64,000 nucleotides of DNA from Mycobacterium sp. MBM (GCA_021648845.1 JAKJHY010000021.1:36682-100681); one strand, 5' to 3'; positions 51,156-60,977 are shown, counted from the stretch's first letter. Notes: generated by a model not told the origin, from the letters alone. Program-made: numbers and translations.

Positions 51156-54100
51156 CTAGCTCGGCCGCAGCGGCGCCGGGCTCCACAGCCCGCTGCGGGT
51201 GGCGGTGCCGAGCTCCAGTTCCGCGGGTTTGGCGTTCGGATAGAACTGCCGCAGTTGCTGCAGGGAACCCCAGTCGCGGAACCAGTCGTCCTTCAGATAC
51301 GTCGGGATGGGGATGGCCCGCAGCAGCAACTCGGTGATCCCGAGCGGTCCACCGCCCAGGTAGTCCATCACCGGCGAGTTGGCCTCGGCGCCGAACCGGT
51401 CCGGCAGGATGCGCCATTTTGGCACCTCGGTGACACCGTACTGGTGGAAGAACGGCCGCTGGCACGGGAACGCCAGTCCCACAAGCCAGTCCAGCATGAC
51501 CGGATCGGTGGAGCCCACCACATCCTGCAGGCTGCGCAGCTCCGGGATGCGGGGCGGGGTGACCGCGATCCAGTGCTGGGGAGCCAGGTCGTCGTCGGAG
51601 GCGACGAGCCGCACCCGGGTGGCCTCGTCGGGGATTTCCGACATCGGGGCACGCAGATTACGCCACGCCGGTACGGCGCCGACGTCGGCCAAAACGATGG
51701 TGCCGCCCGGTTCCCCGCTGGCGGCCTGCTCCTCGGTGGCCCACTGCACCAGGACCTCGCCGGCGTCGAAACGACCGGCCGCCGCCACGACCAGCAGCGG
51801 ACCGCGTTGCCCGCTCGGCGGCAGCCGGTACCAGCCCGAACGCAAAATGGCGGGCTGCTGCGCGCCCGGGCGCCAGCTGCCCAGCACCGGGGTGCGGGCC
51901 GGGTCGAGGTTGTAGGGCAGCCGTGCCTGCGATCCGTTCACCCCGGCCGCGGCGGTGGTGCCGCCCTCGGTGCCGGGCTCGCCGCCGGTCTCGTCGCTGT
52001 CCTCGTAGTCGGCGAAGTTACTGGAACCGGGCTGCTCGGACAGCGAGTCCGCGGAGATATCCGAGGGAACCCCATTGGGACGGAAATTCTGTGCGGTGCC
52101 GGCGCCCAGCGCCTCCCCGATCGGGTCGTCGATCGGGGTGAGCATGCCGACATTCGGGTCCTGTTCGACCATCACATCGGTGGCCAGCCCACACGTTTTG
52201 CCACGCAACGCGTCCAGATTGGAGCGTCCGACCGACCACGCCGGGTACTGCGCGGTCACCGCCAGCGTCAGCGAGATCACCTCGAAGAGCACGACCGCCC
52301 AGGTCACCACGGCCAGCGGCGCGCCGGTGAACCGGGTCCATGGTCGGACCCGGGTTTCGGGGTTGGCGAAATGCAGCCAGGCCGCCGTCAGCAGGGCCAG
52401 CACCGACAGTCCCAGCAGGATGGTGGTGAAACCGAAATGCCACTCCGGGAACTGATTCGACCAGGGCACCCCGAAGTTCGACACGTACCACCAGCCGTTG
52501 ACGGTGGCGAACGACAATGCCGTTACGAACAGCACCGCTGCCGTGACGACGGTGCGGTTGCGTCGGGACTTCATCGCCGCCGCGGTGATGGCCACCGCGG
52601 CCAACGCCCCGAGCGAACCCGCCAGGCCGGCGAACACCCCGAAGTGATGCGTCCACTTTGTCGGGGTGAACATCAGCGACAGGAACGAGATGATGGTGAT
52701 GCCGATCATGCGCTGCGCCGGGCCGATCGCGGTGCCGGGGATGCGGCCCTTGCGCAGCGTCATCGCGACCGAGATCGCCACGGCCAGTAGCAGTGTCAGC
52801 ACCGCAAACCGTCGTGCCACCGATCCGTCGGGGCTGGTGGTGAACAGACGCGAATAGCGGATGTGCTCGTCGAACCAGGCCAGGCTGGGCCCGATGGTCG
52901 ACTTGAACGAACTGGCCTGCAACTCACCGATCAGCGTCTGGTCCCGGAAGATCAGGAAGATCGTGACGGTGCCCGCGGCCGCGATGGGTGCCAGCAGGGC
53001 GGCGTAGCCGAACCGCGACACGTGGGCGGCCACGATCGTTCGCAACGGCCCAATCGCGACCAGCAGGGCGCCCACCGCGGCGATACCGGTGGGCCCGGAG
53101 AACAGTGTCAGCGCGCCGATGATGATGGCCACGGCGACCGGCAGCAGCCGGCTGGTCGCCACACCGCGCTCCACCGAGCACCAGGTCAGCAGGATGCCGA
53201 CGGCGATGATCGGTTCGGGGCGCAGGCCGTTGTTCAGCGGGAGCCAGAATGCCAGGAACATGGCGGCCGCGGTCCAGGCGGCGGGGCGGCTTTTCTTCAC
53301 CGCTGCGCCGAGCCGCGGGATGACCTCGCGGCTGATGATCCACCAGCAGGCAAGCCCCATCAGCAGCGTGGGTAGCCGCACCCAGATGCTGGCCGTGGAC
53401 ACGTGGGCCCACAGGGCAAGCAGGTCGTAATACCAGCCGAACGGAGCCTCCGGGGTGCCGAACCAGCGGTAGTAGTTGGCCATGTAGCCGGCGTGTTCGG
53501 ACACCCTGGCCATGGTCAGGATGTAGCCGTCATCGGCGGTGTTCGCGCCGACGAAATGCCACCACACCAACAGCGCGGTCACCAGGGCGTCCAGTTTGGT
53601 CAGCGACCACCAGCGTTGCGGCAGGAACCGGCGGTGCCGCATGCCGTCGGCGATGTCGAGGCGGTGCAGCGCGACCAGCGAGGCGATCGTCATCACCACG
53701 CCCAGCACCATCACCAGGGTCTTGAGAGGGGTGGGAGAGGTGCTGTAGCGGGTGTCGATGGTCGCCGAGAACTCCAAACCGGGCGGCGCCGGGCCGGACA
53801 GGTCGGTGAAGACCCCGACGATCTGCGGACGGAAATCGTAGCCACCGCGTTCCCCGCGCAGCGGTTCGCCGGGGTTCTCGTCGTCGGGCCCCGCCGTGAG
53901 ATCGACGAATTCGGCGGTCACCTTGTCGGCGTGCGCGGTGAAGGTCAGTTCGCGGCAGGACGGGCTGAGCACCTCGCTCAGCGGCGCGCTGACCACCGGG
54001 GTGTTGCGCACGATGACCAGCAGTTCGTTGTTGACCCGCTCGATCAGTAGACCGCGGTCGACGGCCTTGGGCGCCTGTTTGGGCACGGTGGACAGCAGCA

Positions 54101-54371
54101 CATTGCGCGTACCGCCGAGCTCGGCGGCGGCCGAGCACGGGATGGTGATGTTCAGGTCGGTGGCCACATAGCCGATCAGCGGGGCGTCGACGCTGTCCAG
54201 GGTCCCGTTCTGCGGCCAGTTCAGCGTCGCGGTCGTCTGTGTGACGGGCAGGAACGGGGTGGCGATGGCCAGGATGGTGCCCAACAGACCGGCCACCACG
54301 GCAACCAGTCTGGTGGTGCGGTGATTGGCCGGCGCGTCGTTCACGGAGCTAGATGCTAGTTGTCGGGCCAT
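51156..54371 (-). CDS. embC: Arabinosyltransferase EmbC
   Basis: A 1071-residue GT-C enzyme that extends the arabinan of lipoarabinomannan. It has a short cytoplasmic N-terminus, a first span (LVAVVAGLLGTILAIATPFL), the TTATLNWPQNGTLDS signature and YVATDLNITIPC as in M. tuberculosis EmbC. The catalytic loop is TADDGYILTMARVSEHAGY. Many spans and a C-terminal lipid/carbohydrate-binding domain (LAFPCQRPFFHQYG) follow. The ATG overlaps the aftA stop by one base (TGATG). Downstream, instead of embA, there is the convergent GMC oxidoreductase gene, 29 bases away. Confidence 0.97.
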   Translation of the reverse strand: MARQLASSSVNDAPANHRTTRLVAVVAGLLGTILAIATPFLPVTQTTATLNWPQNGTLDSVDAPLIGYVATDLNITIPCSAAAELGGTRNVLLSTVPKQAPKAVDRGLLIERVNNELLVIVRNTPVVSAPLSEVLSPSCRELTFTAHADKVTAEFVDLTAGPDDENPGEPLRGERGGYDFRPQIVGVFTDLSGPAPPGLEFSATIDTRYSTSPTPLKTLVMVLGVVMTIASLVALHRLDIADGMRHRRFLPQRWWSLTKLDALVTALLVWWHFVGANTADDGYILTMARVSEHAGYMANYYRWFGTPEAPFGWYYDLLALWAHVSTASIWVRLPTLLMGLACWWIISREVIPRLGAAVKKSRPAAWTAAAMFLAFWLPLNNGLRPEPIIAVGILLTWCSVERGVATSRLLPVAVAIIIGALTLFSGPTGIAAVGALLVAIGPLRTIVAAHVSRFGYAALLAPIAAAGTVTIFLIFRDQTLIGELQASSFKSTIGPSLAWFDEHIRYSRLFTTSPDGSVARRFAVLTLLLAVAISVAMTLRKGRIPGTAIGPAQRMIGITIISFLSLMFTPTKWTHHFGVFAGLAGSLGALAAVAITAAAMKSRRNRTVVTAAVLFVTALSFATVNGWWYVSNFGVPWSNQFPEWHFGFTTILLGLSVLALLTAAWLHFANPETRVRPWTRFTGAPLAVVTWAVVLFEVISLTLAVTAQYPAWSVGRSNLDALRGKTCGLATDVMVEQDPNVGMLTPIDDPIGEALGAGTAQNFRPNGVPSDISADSLSEQPGSSNFADYEDSDETGGEPGTEGGTTAAAGVNGSQARLPYNLDPARTPVLGSWRPGAQQPAILRSGWYRLPPSGQRGPLLVVAAAGRFDAGEVLVQWATEEQAASGEPGGTIVLADVGAVPAWRNLRAPMSEIPDEATRVRLVASDDDLAPQHWIAVTPPRIPELRSLQDVVGSTDPVMLDWLVGLAFPCQRPFFHQYGVTEVPKWRILPDRFGAEANSPVMDYLGGGPLGITELLLRAIPIPTYLKDDWFRDWGSLQQLRQFYPNAKPAELELGTATRSGLWSPAPLRPS

Positions 54372-56230
54372 CAGTCACCCGCGTGCGGTTTACGGATAGC
54401 CAGCACGAACGGTCCGTTGGTGGACACATCCCAGCGTGGATCGTCGAACAGCGCGGCGTTCAATTCGACCTGGTAGCGCTTGACGTTGGGTTGGTTGGGG
54501 TAGACGTCGGCGGCCAGCCGCAGGGTGTAGCTGTCCGGACCGCCGCGGCGCATCAAGAACACCGTCGGGGCCTGCCAGGGCAGCCGGTCCAGTGCACCGA
54601 TGAACTCCTCGGGTGTACCGAGCAGCGCCCAGCTCTCGATGGCGGCAGAGCGGGCCTCGAACTGCGCCAACGGGTTTGCGTAGTGCGAGGTGAGGCCCTG
54701 GAAGCCGTAGTAGGGGTAGTAGGACAGGAAGCTGTAGTCGGCGGTCAGCACCACCGTCTCGGTGCGCGGCACGCCGGTCACCTGCCGGATCCGCTCGTCG
54801 AGTGCGCGGTAGTACTGTTCGGCGCCCGGTGGACGCCGGTCGGCGCGCTCGCCGTAGCCGTCGGTGTCGGTGTAGGCCACGGTGATATCGCTGCGCAGCA
54901 CATCGGGGATGTCCTGGCTGAAGGTGGCCGCCCCGATCGCGCCGATGGTTGCGGCGACCGCCACGATGTGTCGTCCCGGGTGCTGGTAGCGGGCCAGGAC
55001 GGCCTGAACCACCCAGATGAACCCGAAGGTGCCCGCCGCGGCCAGCAGTACCGACAGGGTGGGCTGCAGGCGGAAGGACAGCAGGGTGGTGCCGACCAGC
55101 GTGGTCAACATGGACAGCAAGGACCAGGCGTAGACCGCCAACACCGCGATGGCCAGCGCGCCCGCCCGCGCGCCGCTGCGGGCGTGCACCACCAGCCACA
55201 CGGTGCCCAGCATGCACAGCGCGCCCAGCAGGGTGAAGTCGAGCATCGGGAATGTCAGCTCGGCGCCGTCGATCGGCAGGTAGTGCTGGGCGGTGCCGCT
55301 GTCGGCCGGTTCGCCGCGCGCGGCGGCCAGCAGGTAGGGGCCCCAGGTGAGCAGCGCCAGCGCACCGGCGATGACGCCCATCACGGCCAGCCGCAGCAGC
55401 GGCGCGATGCTGCGCCGCGTGACGGCCAGCAGCAACGCCATCAGGGTGACGGTGAACGCGGCATAGCCCAGCAGCAGGGTGTAGAACAGTGCGGCCATAC
55501 CGAGGAAGAGCCCCACGCCGACGATCGCGCCCCACGGGTGCTTGTCGGTGCGTCGCAGCCCGGACCACGCCAGCACGAAGACCGGGGGAAGTAAGACGGT
55601 GATCACGGCGGCGTACGGCTCGGCCGACGTGTAGGCCAGTGTCACCGCGGCGGTGGCAGTCGAGACGGCCAGCGCGATCTCGAATCGCAGCATCGCCGAC
55701 CACAGCACCAGGGCGACCGCGATCGCCGCGGTGATCGAGATGATGGCCCAGGGCTTGAACATCTCCCAGGCCGGCATACCGGTCAGGTCGGCCAGGCGGC
55801 CGCCGATCCAAAACCAGCCTGCGGGATAGAACGGCGGCAGCCCGATATAGGTCATATCGTGCAGCGCCGGGCTCTCGGTCAGCCTGGTCAGGTACTCGGT
55901 GCGGAACTGTTGATCCACCGAAATGCCGAACAGGTAGAGGCGGGTGGCCCCGAGCGGCATCGCCAGTGTGACCACCGAGAACGCCGAGAGGAAGACCACC
56001 GCGGTGATCCGCGCGAGCACCCGACGTCCCGTGCGCCACAGCACACCGGCAGCGAAAATTCCTGCCAGGCAGCCGAATTGGCCGACGGTCGTCAACGCGT
56101 GCAGCTGGTTGGACGAGTTGTACGCCGGCCACTCGACACGGGCGATGGTCAGCAGGGCGACAATGGCCAGCGCTGCCGCCGTGGCGGCCGCGGCCACCAT
56201 CTGGCCGGTGACGGCCAGACTCGTGCGCAT
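54371..56230 (-). CDS. aftA: Galactan 5-O-arabinofuranosyltransferase AftA
   Basis: A 619-residue GT-C enzyme that primes arabinan by placing the first arabinofuranose on the galactan chain. The first span (MVAAAATAAALAIVALLTIA) is followed by a short periplasmic loop and about ten more spans; the C-terminal periplasmic domain holds TVVLTADYSFLSYYPYYGFQ. The start at MRTSLAVTGQ is fixed by a one-base overlap with the dprE2 stop (TGATG). Upstream codons in the same frame are only a shadow of dprE2. dprE2, aftA and embC are thus joined by overlapping starts and stops. Confidence 0.95.
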   Translation of the reverse strand: MRTSLAVTGQMVAAAATAAALAIVALLTIARVEWPAYNSSNQLHALTTVGQFGCLAGIFAAGVLWRTGRRVLARITAVVFLSAFSVVTLAMPLGATRLYLFGISVDQQFRTEYLTRLTESPALHDMTYIGLPPFYPAGWFWIGGRLADLTGMPAWEMFKPWAIISITAAIAVALVLWSAMLRFEIALAVSTATAAVTLAYTSAEPYAAVITVLLPPVFVLAWSGLRRTDKHPWGAIVGVGLFLGMAALFYTLLLGYAAFTVTLMALLLAVTRRSIAPLLRLAVMGVIAGALALLTWGPYLLAAARGEPADSGTAQHYLPIDGAELTFPMLDFTLLGALCMLGTVWLVVHARSGARAGALAIAVLAVYAWSLLSMLTTLVGTTLLSFRLQPTLSVLLAAAGTFGFIWVVQAVLARYQHPGRHIVAVAATIGAIGAATFSQDIPDVLRSDITVAYTDTDGYGERADRRPPGAEQYYRALDERIRQVTGVPRTETVVLTADYSFLSYYPYYGFQGLTSHYANPLAQFEARSAAIESWALLGTPEEFIGALDRLPWQAPTVFLMRRGGPDSYTLRLAADVYPNQPNVKRYQVELNAALFDDPRWDVSTNGPFVLAIRKPHAGD

Positions 56231-57009
56231 CAGAACGGGAGCTTGCGGAAGATCGGCCGCGGGATGTGCCGCAGCACCGACATCAGCACCCGCACCTGGC
56301 CGGGCGCCCACACCAGATCCTTGCCCTTGGCCGCGGAGGCCACCGCCAGCTCGGCGACGTCCTCCTTGTCGACGGTGAACGGTGCCTCCTTGGCGCCGGT
56401 GGCTTTCCAGTGCTCCAACGTGGTGGTGGTGCGTACCTGCCCGGGCCGGATCACCAGCACCTTGACCCCGAACTCGCGCAGGGCCTCCCCGAGGCCGAGG
56501 TAGAAGCCGTCCAGACCGGCCTTGGTGGAGCCGTAGACGAAGTTGGAGCGGCGCACCCGCTCACCGGCCACCGAGGACATCGCGATGATCTGGCCGAAGC
56601 CCTGGGCGCGCAGCTTCGCGCCGATCAGTACGCCGACCGATACCGCCGCGACATAGTTGATCTGTGCGGTGAGCACGGCCTTGGTCTGGTTCTGCCACAG
56701 CTCCTCGGCGTCGCCGAGCACCCCGAAGGCCACCACCGCCACATCGACATCGCCGCCGGCCCAGGCGGCGTCGATGACGGCCGGATGCGAGGCGGTGTCC
56801 AGGGCGTCGAAGTCCAGATACTCCACCGATTTTGCACCGGCGGCCTGCAGCGCCGCGATGGCGGCGTCGCGCTTGGGCGCGCCGGGTAGGTCGGCCAGGA
56901 TGACCCGGGCCTTGGCGTTACGCAGGTAGCGCTCGGCGATGGCCAGTGCGATCTCGGACGTTCCGCCCAGCAGCAGGATGGTCTGCGGGTTACCGGTGGC
57001 GTCGATCAT
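56230..57009 (-). CDS. dprE2: Decaprenylphosphoryl-2-keto-beta-D-erythro-pentose reductase
   Basis: A 259-residue short-chain dehydrogenase. It reduces the 2-keto intermediate made by DprE1 to decaprenyl-phospho-arabinose using NADH. The cofactor motif is LLGGTSEIALAIAERY. The catalytic Ser lies in IAMSSVAGER and the YxxxK pair in FVYGSTKAGLDGFY. The C-terminal PRPIFRKLPF is basic and hydrophobic and may dock to the membrane near AftA. It starts 33 bases after the dprE1 stop. Confidence 0.97.
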   Translation of the reverse strand: MIDATGNPQTILLLGGTSEIALAIAERYLRNAKARVILADLPGAPKRDAAIAALQAAGAKSVEYLDFDALDTASHPAVIDAAWAGGDVDVAVVAFGVLGDAEELWQNQTKAVLTAQINYVAAVSVGVLIGAKLRAQGFGQIIAMSSVAGERVRRSNFVYGSTKAGLDGFYLGLGEALREFGVKVLVIRPGQVRTTTTLEHWKATGAKEAPFTVDKEDVAELAVASAAKGKDLVWAPGQVRVLMSVLRHIPRPIFRKLPF

Positions 57010-57042
57010 GGGCAGGGGCGGCCTTTCTGGAGCGGTTCGAGG

Positions 57043-58443
57043 CTAGAGCAGTTCGAGACGACGGGCCATATCCGAGGCGAACACGCCTTGCGGATCCGCC
57101 TTGCGGCGCACGGCGATCCATTCGTCGACCCGGGGATACATCGTGTGGAAGTTCTCCGCGCTGACCCGTGAGTCCTTGGCGGTATAGACGCGTCCGCCGA
57201 ATTCCATGACACGGCGGTCGAGTTCGTTGAGGAATTCGTTGACGCCGGGCTTGTTGGGGAAGTCCATCGCGACGTTCCAGCCGGCCATCGGGAAGCTCAG
57301 TGGCGCCCTGTTGCCGGGGCCGAACAGCTTGAACACGTTCAAAGCCGAGTAGTGGCCCTGGGTCTGAATCCAGCGGATGATGGCCTTGAAGTCCTCCAGC
57401 GCATTCGGTGGAACCAGGAACTGATGCTGGGCGAAACCTGCTGGGCCATAAGCCTTTTGCCAGCCGGTGGTGATATCGAGCATATGGTAGAACTGGGTCA
57501 GGTTGACGATCTTGTTCTGGTAGTTTCCGCTGACCCGGTAGAACGCCTCGCCGACCAGTCCCAGGGACAGCTTGTTCATCACGCTGACCGGGAAAAGGTT
57601 CGGCACTGCAGGCAGTTTCGGGGCGGTGAACTGCAGCGGGTTGGCGGCCAGCTTGGGTGGCAATTGATCCAGCTTGGCCAGGCTGCCCCGGCTGACCGCC
57701 GCGCGGCCCAGCTTGGGCGGCGGGTTGATCAGGTCGAACCAGGCGCTGGAGTAGGTGTAGTTGTCCTCGCTGCCGTCGGTGTGCACCGCGACGGTCTCAT
57801 CGAGGTTGGCGGTGGCGATACCGTCGGCGATGAAATACGCGGTCTCGGTTCGGGTCATGGCGATCCGGGCCCGGATCACGATGCCGGTCAGGCCATTTCC
57901 GCCGATGGTGGCCCAGAACAGCTCACTGTCGGGACCGTCGGGGCCCAGGGTGTGTACCTCGCCGTCGGCCATCAACAGGTCCAGGGAGAGCACATGATTG
58001 CCGAAACTGCCGGCACTGTGGTGGTTCTTGCCGTGGATGTCGGAGCCGATGGCGCCACCGACGGTCACCTGTCGGGTGCCCGGGAGGACCGGGACCCACA
58101 GCCCGAACGGTAACGCGGTCTTCATCAGCTGGTCCAGGCTGACCCCGGCGTCCACGTCGGCGACCGCGGTCTCCGAGGACAGCGAATGAATGCGGTTCAG
58201 CCGGGTCATGTCCACCACGATGCCGCCGCCGTTGCAGGCATGGTCACCGTAGGAGCGGCCCAGCCCGCGGGCCACGATGCCGCGGCGCAGGTAGGACGGG
58301 CTGGACGCCGATGCGTCGGCCACCTGCCGGACGGCGGCAGCGATCACCTCGACATCGGGGGTGGACAGCACCTGCGCCACGCTGGGCGCCGTCTGGCCGA
58401 ACCCGGTCAGGGATCGGGGCGTGAGGGGAAGTTCGGTAGACAT
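57043..58443 (-). CDS. dprE1: Decaprenylphosphoryl-beta-D-ribose 2'-epimerase flavoprotein
   Basis: A 466-residue FAD oxidase (VAO/PCMH type) that oxidises decaprenyl-phospho-ribose at C2; it is the target of benzothiazinone drugs. The FAD-binding part holds RGLGRSYGDHACNGGG and VGGAIGSDIHGKNHHSAGS. The drug-target Cys387 of M. tuberculosis, in GWNICVDF, corresponds to GWNVAMDF here, so residue 392 is Ala (codon GCG at 57268-57270). Other active-site residues such as the Lys near NVFKLFG are kept. This change should leave catalysis intact and prevent covalent benzothiazinone binding. Confidence 0.97.
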   Translation of the reverse strand: MSTELPLTPRSLTGFGQTAPSVAQVLSTPDVEVIAAAVRQVADASASSPSYLRRGIVARGLGRSYGDHACNGGGIVVDMTRLNRIHSLSSETAVADVDAGVSLDQLMKTALPFGLWVPVLPGTRQVTVGGAIGSDIHGKNHHSAGSFGNHVLSLDLLMADGEVHTLGPDGPDSELFWATIGGNGLTGIVIRARIAMTRTETAYFIADGIATANLDETVAVHTDGSEDNYTYSSAWFDLINPPPKLGRAAVSRGSLAKLDQLPPKLAANPLQFTAPKLPAVPNLFPVSVMNKLSLGLVGEAFYRVSGNYQNKIVNLTQFYHMLDITTGWQKAYGPAGFAQHQFLVPPNALEDFKAIIRWIQTQGHYSALNVFKLFGPGNRAPLSFPMAGWNVAMDFPNKPGVNEFLNELDRRVMEFGGRVYTAKDSRVSAENFHTMYPRVDEWIAVRRKADPQGVFASDMARRLELL

Positions 58444-58483
58444 ATCAGTGGCAGACGATACCGGTCGGGCTACCGGGACGGAT

Positions 58484-58894
58484 TCACCTGAGCCGGAATA
58501 TCACGGCCCGCTGCACCACGAAGTTGATCACCGTGGCGGTGCCCTGCGCGATGACGAACGCCACCGGGACCTGCCAGGACTGGCCGGCGAACTGCAGATA
58601 GAACAGGTAATTGATACCGACCTGCACGGCATAGGTGAGCGCGTAGAGCGCCATGACCGCGATGAACCGGGCCCTGCTGGGTGCGGCCTGGAAGGTCCAC
58701 CGCCGGTTGATCAGATAGGCGGTGGTGGTGCCGGCGATGAAGCTGAGCGTCTTCGCCACGTTGACGTGCAGGCCGAGCGCCAGCAGTAGGACATACAACC
58801 CGAAGTCGACGATCGCCGACAGGCCGCCGGTGACGATGAAACGTGTGGCCTGGGTTTTGAGGCTCAGTGCAACGTTTTCCGGGGTGTCGGTCAC
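58484..58894 (-). CDS. GtrA-like membrane protein, Rv3789-like
   Basis: A 136-residue protein with four membrane spans and the GtrA family pattern (RFIVTGGLSAIVDFGLYVLL, then YLINRRWTFQ). Rv3789 was first proposed to flip decaprenyl-phospho-arabinose and later suggested to recruit AftA; the exact role is unsettled. It precedes dprE1 by 40 bases in the same direction, the standard arrangement. GTG start chosen at TDTPENVALS; the longer upstream frame is antisense to the HD gene. Confidence 0.9.
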   Translation of the reverse strand: MTDTPENVALSLKTQATRFIVTGGLSAIVDFGLYVLLLALGLHVNVAKTLSFIAGTTTAYLINRRWTFQAAPSRARFIAVMALYALTYAVQVGINYLFYLQFAGQSWQVPVAFVIAQGTATVINFVVQRAVIFRLR

Positions 58895-58924
58895 GCGGGC
58901 AGCATACGGGGCGAGAATGGGCGG

Positions 58925-59548
58925 GTGACCGATCTGCTGCACGAGTGGCGCGCGCTGCTTACGCGTCACAGCGCGTCGCCGGCCACTGCCGCCGTCGGTA
59001 CCGCGCTGCTGGCCCGCTGGTCCGAACCGCACCGCCGCTACCACGATGTGACCCACCTGCAGGGTGTCCTGGACGCCGTCGACCGGCTGGCCGGATCCGC
59101 CGACGACCCCGATGCCGTGCGGCTGGCGGCCTGGTACCACGACGCGGTGTACGCGGGCGCGCCGGACGACGAGGAGAACAGCGCGGTGCTCGCCGAGGCC
59201 GATCTGAGCGCCCTCGGACTGCCTGCTGCGCTGGTGGCCGAAGTGGCCCGACTGGTCCGGCTCACCGTCGAGCACGACCCCGAGCCGGCCGACCGCAACG
59301 GTCAGGTGCTCTCCGATGCAGACCTGGCGGTGCTGGCGCTGGACCCCGAGGAGTATCGGCGCAATTCGGCGCGGGTGCGCGAGGAGTACCGGCACGTCTC
59401 CGACGCGGACTTTCGGGCCGGCCGGGCCCGCGTCATCGCCGCGCTGCTGGCGGCGCCGGCGCTCTACCGCACCCCGGAGGGCCGCCGGCTGTGGGAGGAC
59501 GCGGCGCGGCGCAATCTCGCCTCGGAGTTGCGGGCCCTCAGCGAGTGA
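58925..59548 (+). CDS. HD-superfamily predicted metal-dependent phosphohydrolase
   Basis: A 207-residue helical protein of the COG4339 type. Motifs expected for a degenerate HD site are visible: RRYHDVTHLQGVL, LAAWYHDAVYAG and LSDADLAVLALDPEEY. Proteins of this type are predicted to bind metal and act on a nucleotide or other phosphate; no substrate is known. It begins 30 bases from the gtrA-like gene, divergently, and its 3' end overlaps the convergent MocR gene by 11 bases. GTG start. Confidence 0.85.
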   Translation: MTDLLHEWRALLTRHSASPATAAVGTALLARWSEPHRRYHDVTHLQGVLDAVDRLAGSADDPDAVRLAAWYHDAVYAGAPDDEENSAVLAEADLSALGLPAALVAEVARLVRLTVEHDPEPADRNGQVLSDADLAVLALDPEEYRRNSARVREEYRHVSDADFRAGRARVIAALLAAPALYRTPEGRRLWEDAARRNLASELRALSE

Positions 59549-60968
59549 TGCTGTCGAGTACCCCGCACAGCGCCGCCACGGCGGCGCCGAACGCATGATC
59601 GGCCGGTGTGCCGAAGCTGACCACCACACCGTCGACGGCCGGCAGCTGTGGACCCGCGTCGGGGTGGCGCAGCACCCGTAACCCGGACAGGGCGATACCG
59701 GCTTCGCCGGCACGCCGCATCACCTCGGCTTCGGTCCCCGTGGGCAGTGTCAGCTGAAGGTGCAAACCGGCGGACAGCCCGCGCAGACCGACATCGTAGG
59801 GTGCCAGCGCTTGCACCAGAATGTCGCGGCGGCGCCGGTAGACGGCGCGCATGCGACGAATGTGCTTGTCGTAGCTGCCTTTTGCGATGAAATCGGCCAT
59901 GGTCAGCTGGACCATGGCGTTGACGTAGAACTGTTGGCCGCCCATTGCCGCGACCACCCGGTCGACCAGGGCCGCCGGCAGCACCATCCAGCCCAGCCGC
60001 AGCACCGGGGCGAGGCTCTTGCTGGCCGAACCGAGGTAGACCACCCGCTCGGGGTCGAGCCCCTGCACCGATCCGATGGGTTGGCGGTCGTAGCGGAACT
60101 CGCCGTCGTAGTCGTCCTCCAGCAGGTAGCCGTCGGTGCGCTGGGCCCAGTCCAGCACCGCTTGGCGCCTGCCGGGGTGCAGTGGGACCCCGTGCGGGAA
60201 GTGATGGGCCGGTGTCAGCAATGCCGCGCCGGCCTGGTGGCCGTCCACCGCGACGCGGTCCAGGTCGTCGATCACCGCGCCGTCATCGTCGACGTCGATA
60301 GGAACGCTGGGTACCCCCATCGCGGCCAGCGCCTCACGAAACAGGAACAGCCCGTAGGCCTCGACGGCCACCGGTGTGTCGGGCCCGCCCAGCACGCGCG
60401 CCAGGACCTCGACGGCGTGCCGGGTACCCGCACAGATCACGATCTCGTCCGGGGTGGTGCGCACACCACGCACCCGTCCGAGGTATTCGGCAAGCGCCGT
60501 TCGTAATTCCATACGGCCCAACGGATCACCCAGGCGCAGCGCCTCGTTGGGTGCGGTGGCCAGCGCTCGCTTGGTCGAAGCCAGCCACGCGTTGCGCGGG
60601 AACTGGGAGACATCGGGGGAGCCCGGCATCAGGTTGTGGGTCGGGGTGGTGGTGATCCCGCGCGGCCGGGGTGGCACCGATCCGGTCCGGGAGTTGATCA
60701 CCCAGGTGCCTGCGCCCTGCCGCGAGGCCAGCCACCCCTCGGCGACGAGCTCGGCGTATGCCTCTGCGACGGTGTTGCGGGCCAATCCGAGGTCGGCGGC
60801 CAGGGTGCGCGACGGCGGCAGCATGGTCTCGGGGGCGAGTCGACCGGACCGGATGGTGGCGCGCAGCGCGTCGACCAGCGCATCCCGTGCGCCGCGCACG
60901 CCCGGCCTGATGGCGTGCCGCAGCTCCAGGTGCAGATCACGCGAGCCGGAATTGGCCCATGAAGTCAC
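59538..60968 (-). CDS. MocR/PdxR-type GntR regulator with aminotransferase-like domain
   Basis: A 476-residue chimera. An N-terminal GntR winged helix (about 15-85: LVDALRATIRSGRL..LPPSRTLAADLGLARNTV) is joined to a fold-type I aminotransferase domain with the PLP Lys in GSASKSLAPVLRLGW and LLEDDYDGEFRY. Such proteins sense PLP or an amino acid adduct and control vitamin B6 or amino-acid genes. It is divergent from the AhpD-like gene with a 49-base gap containing an inverted repeat, so that gene is its most likely target. The GTG at 60968 was chosen from the conserved start of the helix-turn-helix region. Confidence 0.92.
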   Translation of the reverse strand: MTSWANSGSRDLHLELRHAIRPGVRGARDALVDALRATIRSGRLAPETMLPPSRTLAADLGLARNTVAEAYAELVAEGWLASRQGAGTWVINSRTGSVPPRPRGITTTPTHNLMPGSPDVSQFPRNAWLASTKRALATAPNEALRLGDPLGRMELRTALAEYLGRVRGVRTTPDEIVICAGTRHAVEVLARVLGGPDTPVAVEAYGLFLFREALAAMGVPSVPIDVDDDGAVIDDLDRVAVDGHQAGAALLTPAHHFPHGVPLHPGRRQAVLDWAQRTDGYLLEDDYDGEFRYDRQPIGSVQGLDPERVVYLGSASKSLAPVLRLGWMVLPAALVDRVVAAMGGQQFYVNAMVQLTMADFIAKGSYDKHIRRMRAVYRRRRDILVQALAPYDVGLRGLSAGLHLQLTLPTGTEAEVMRRAGEAGIALSGLRVLRHPDAGPQLPAVDGVVVSFGTPADHAFGAAVAALCGVLDSITR

Positions 60969-60977
60969 AATCGAATT

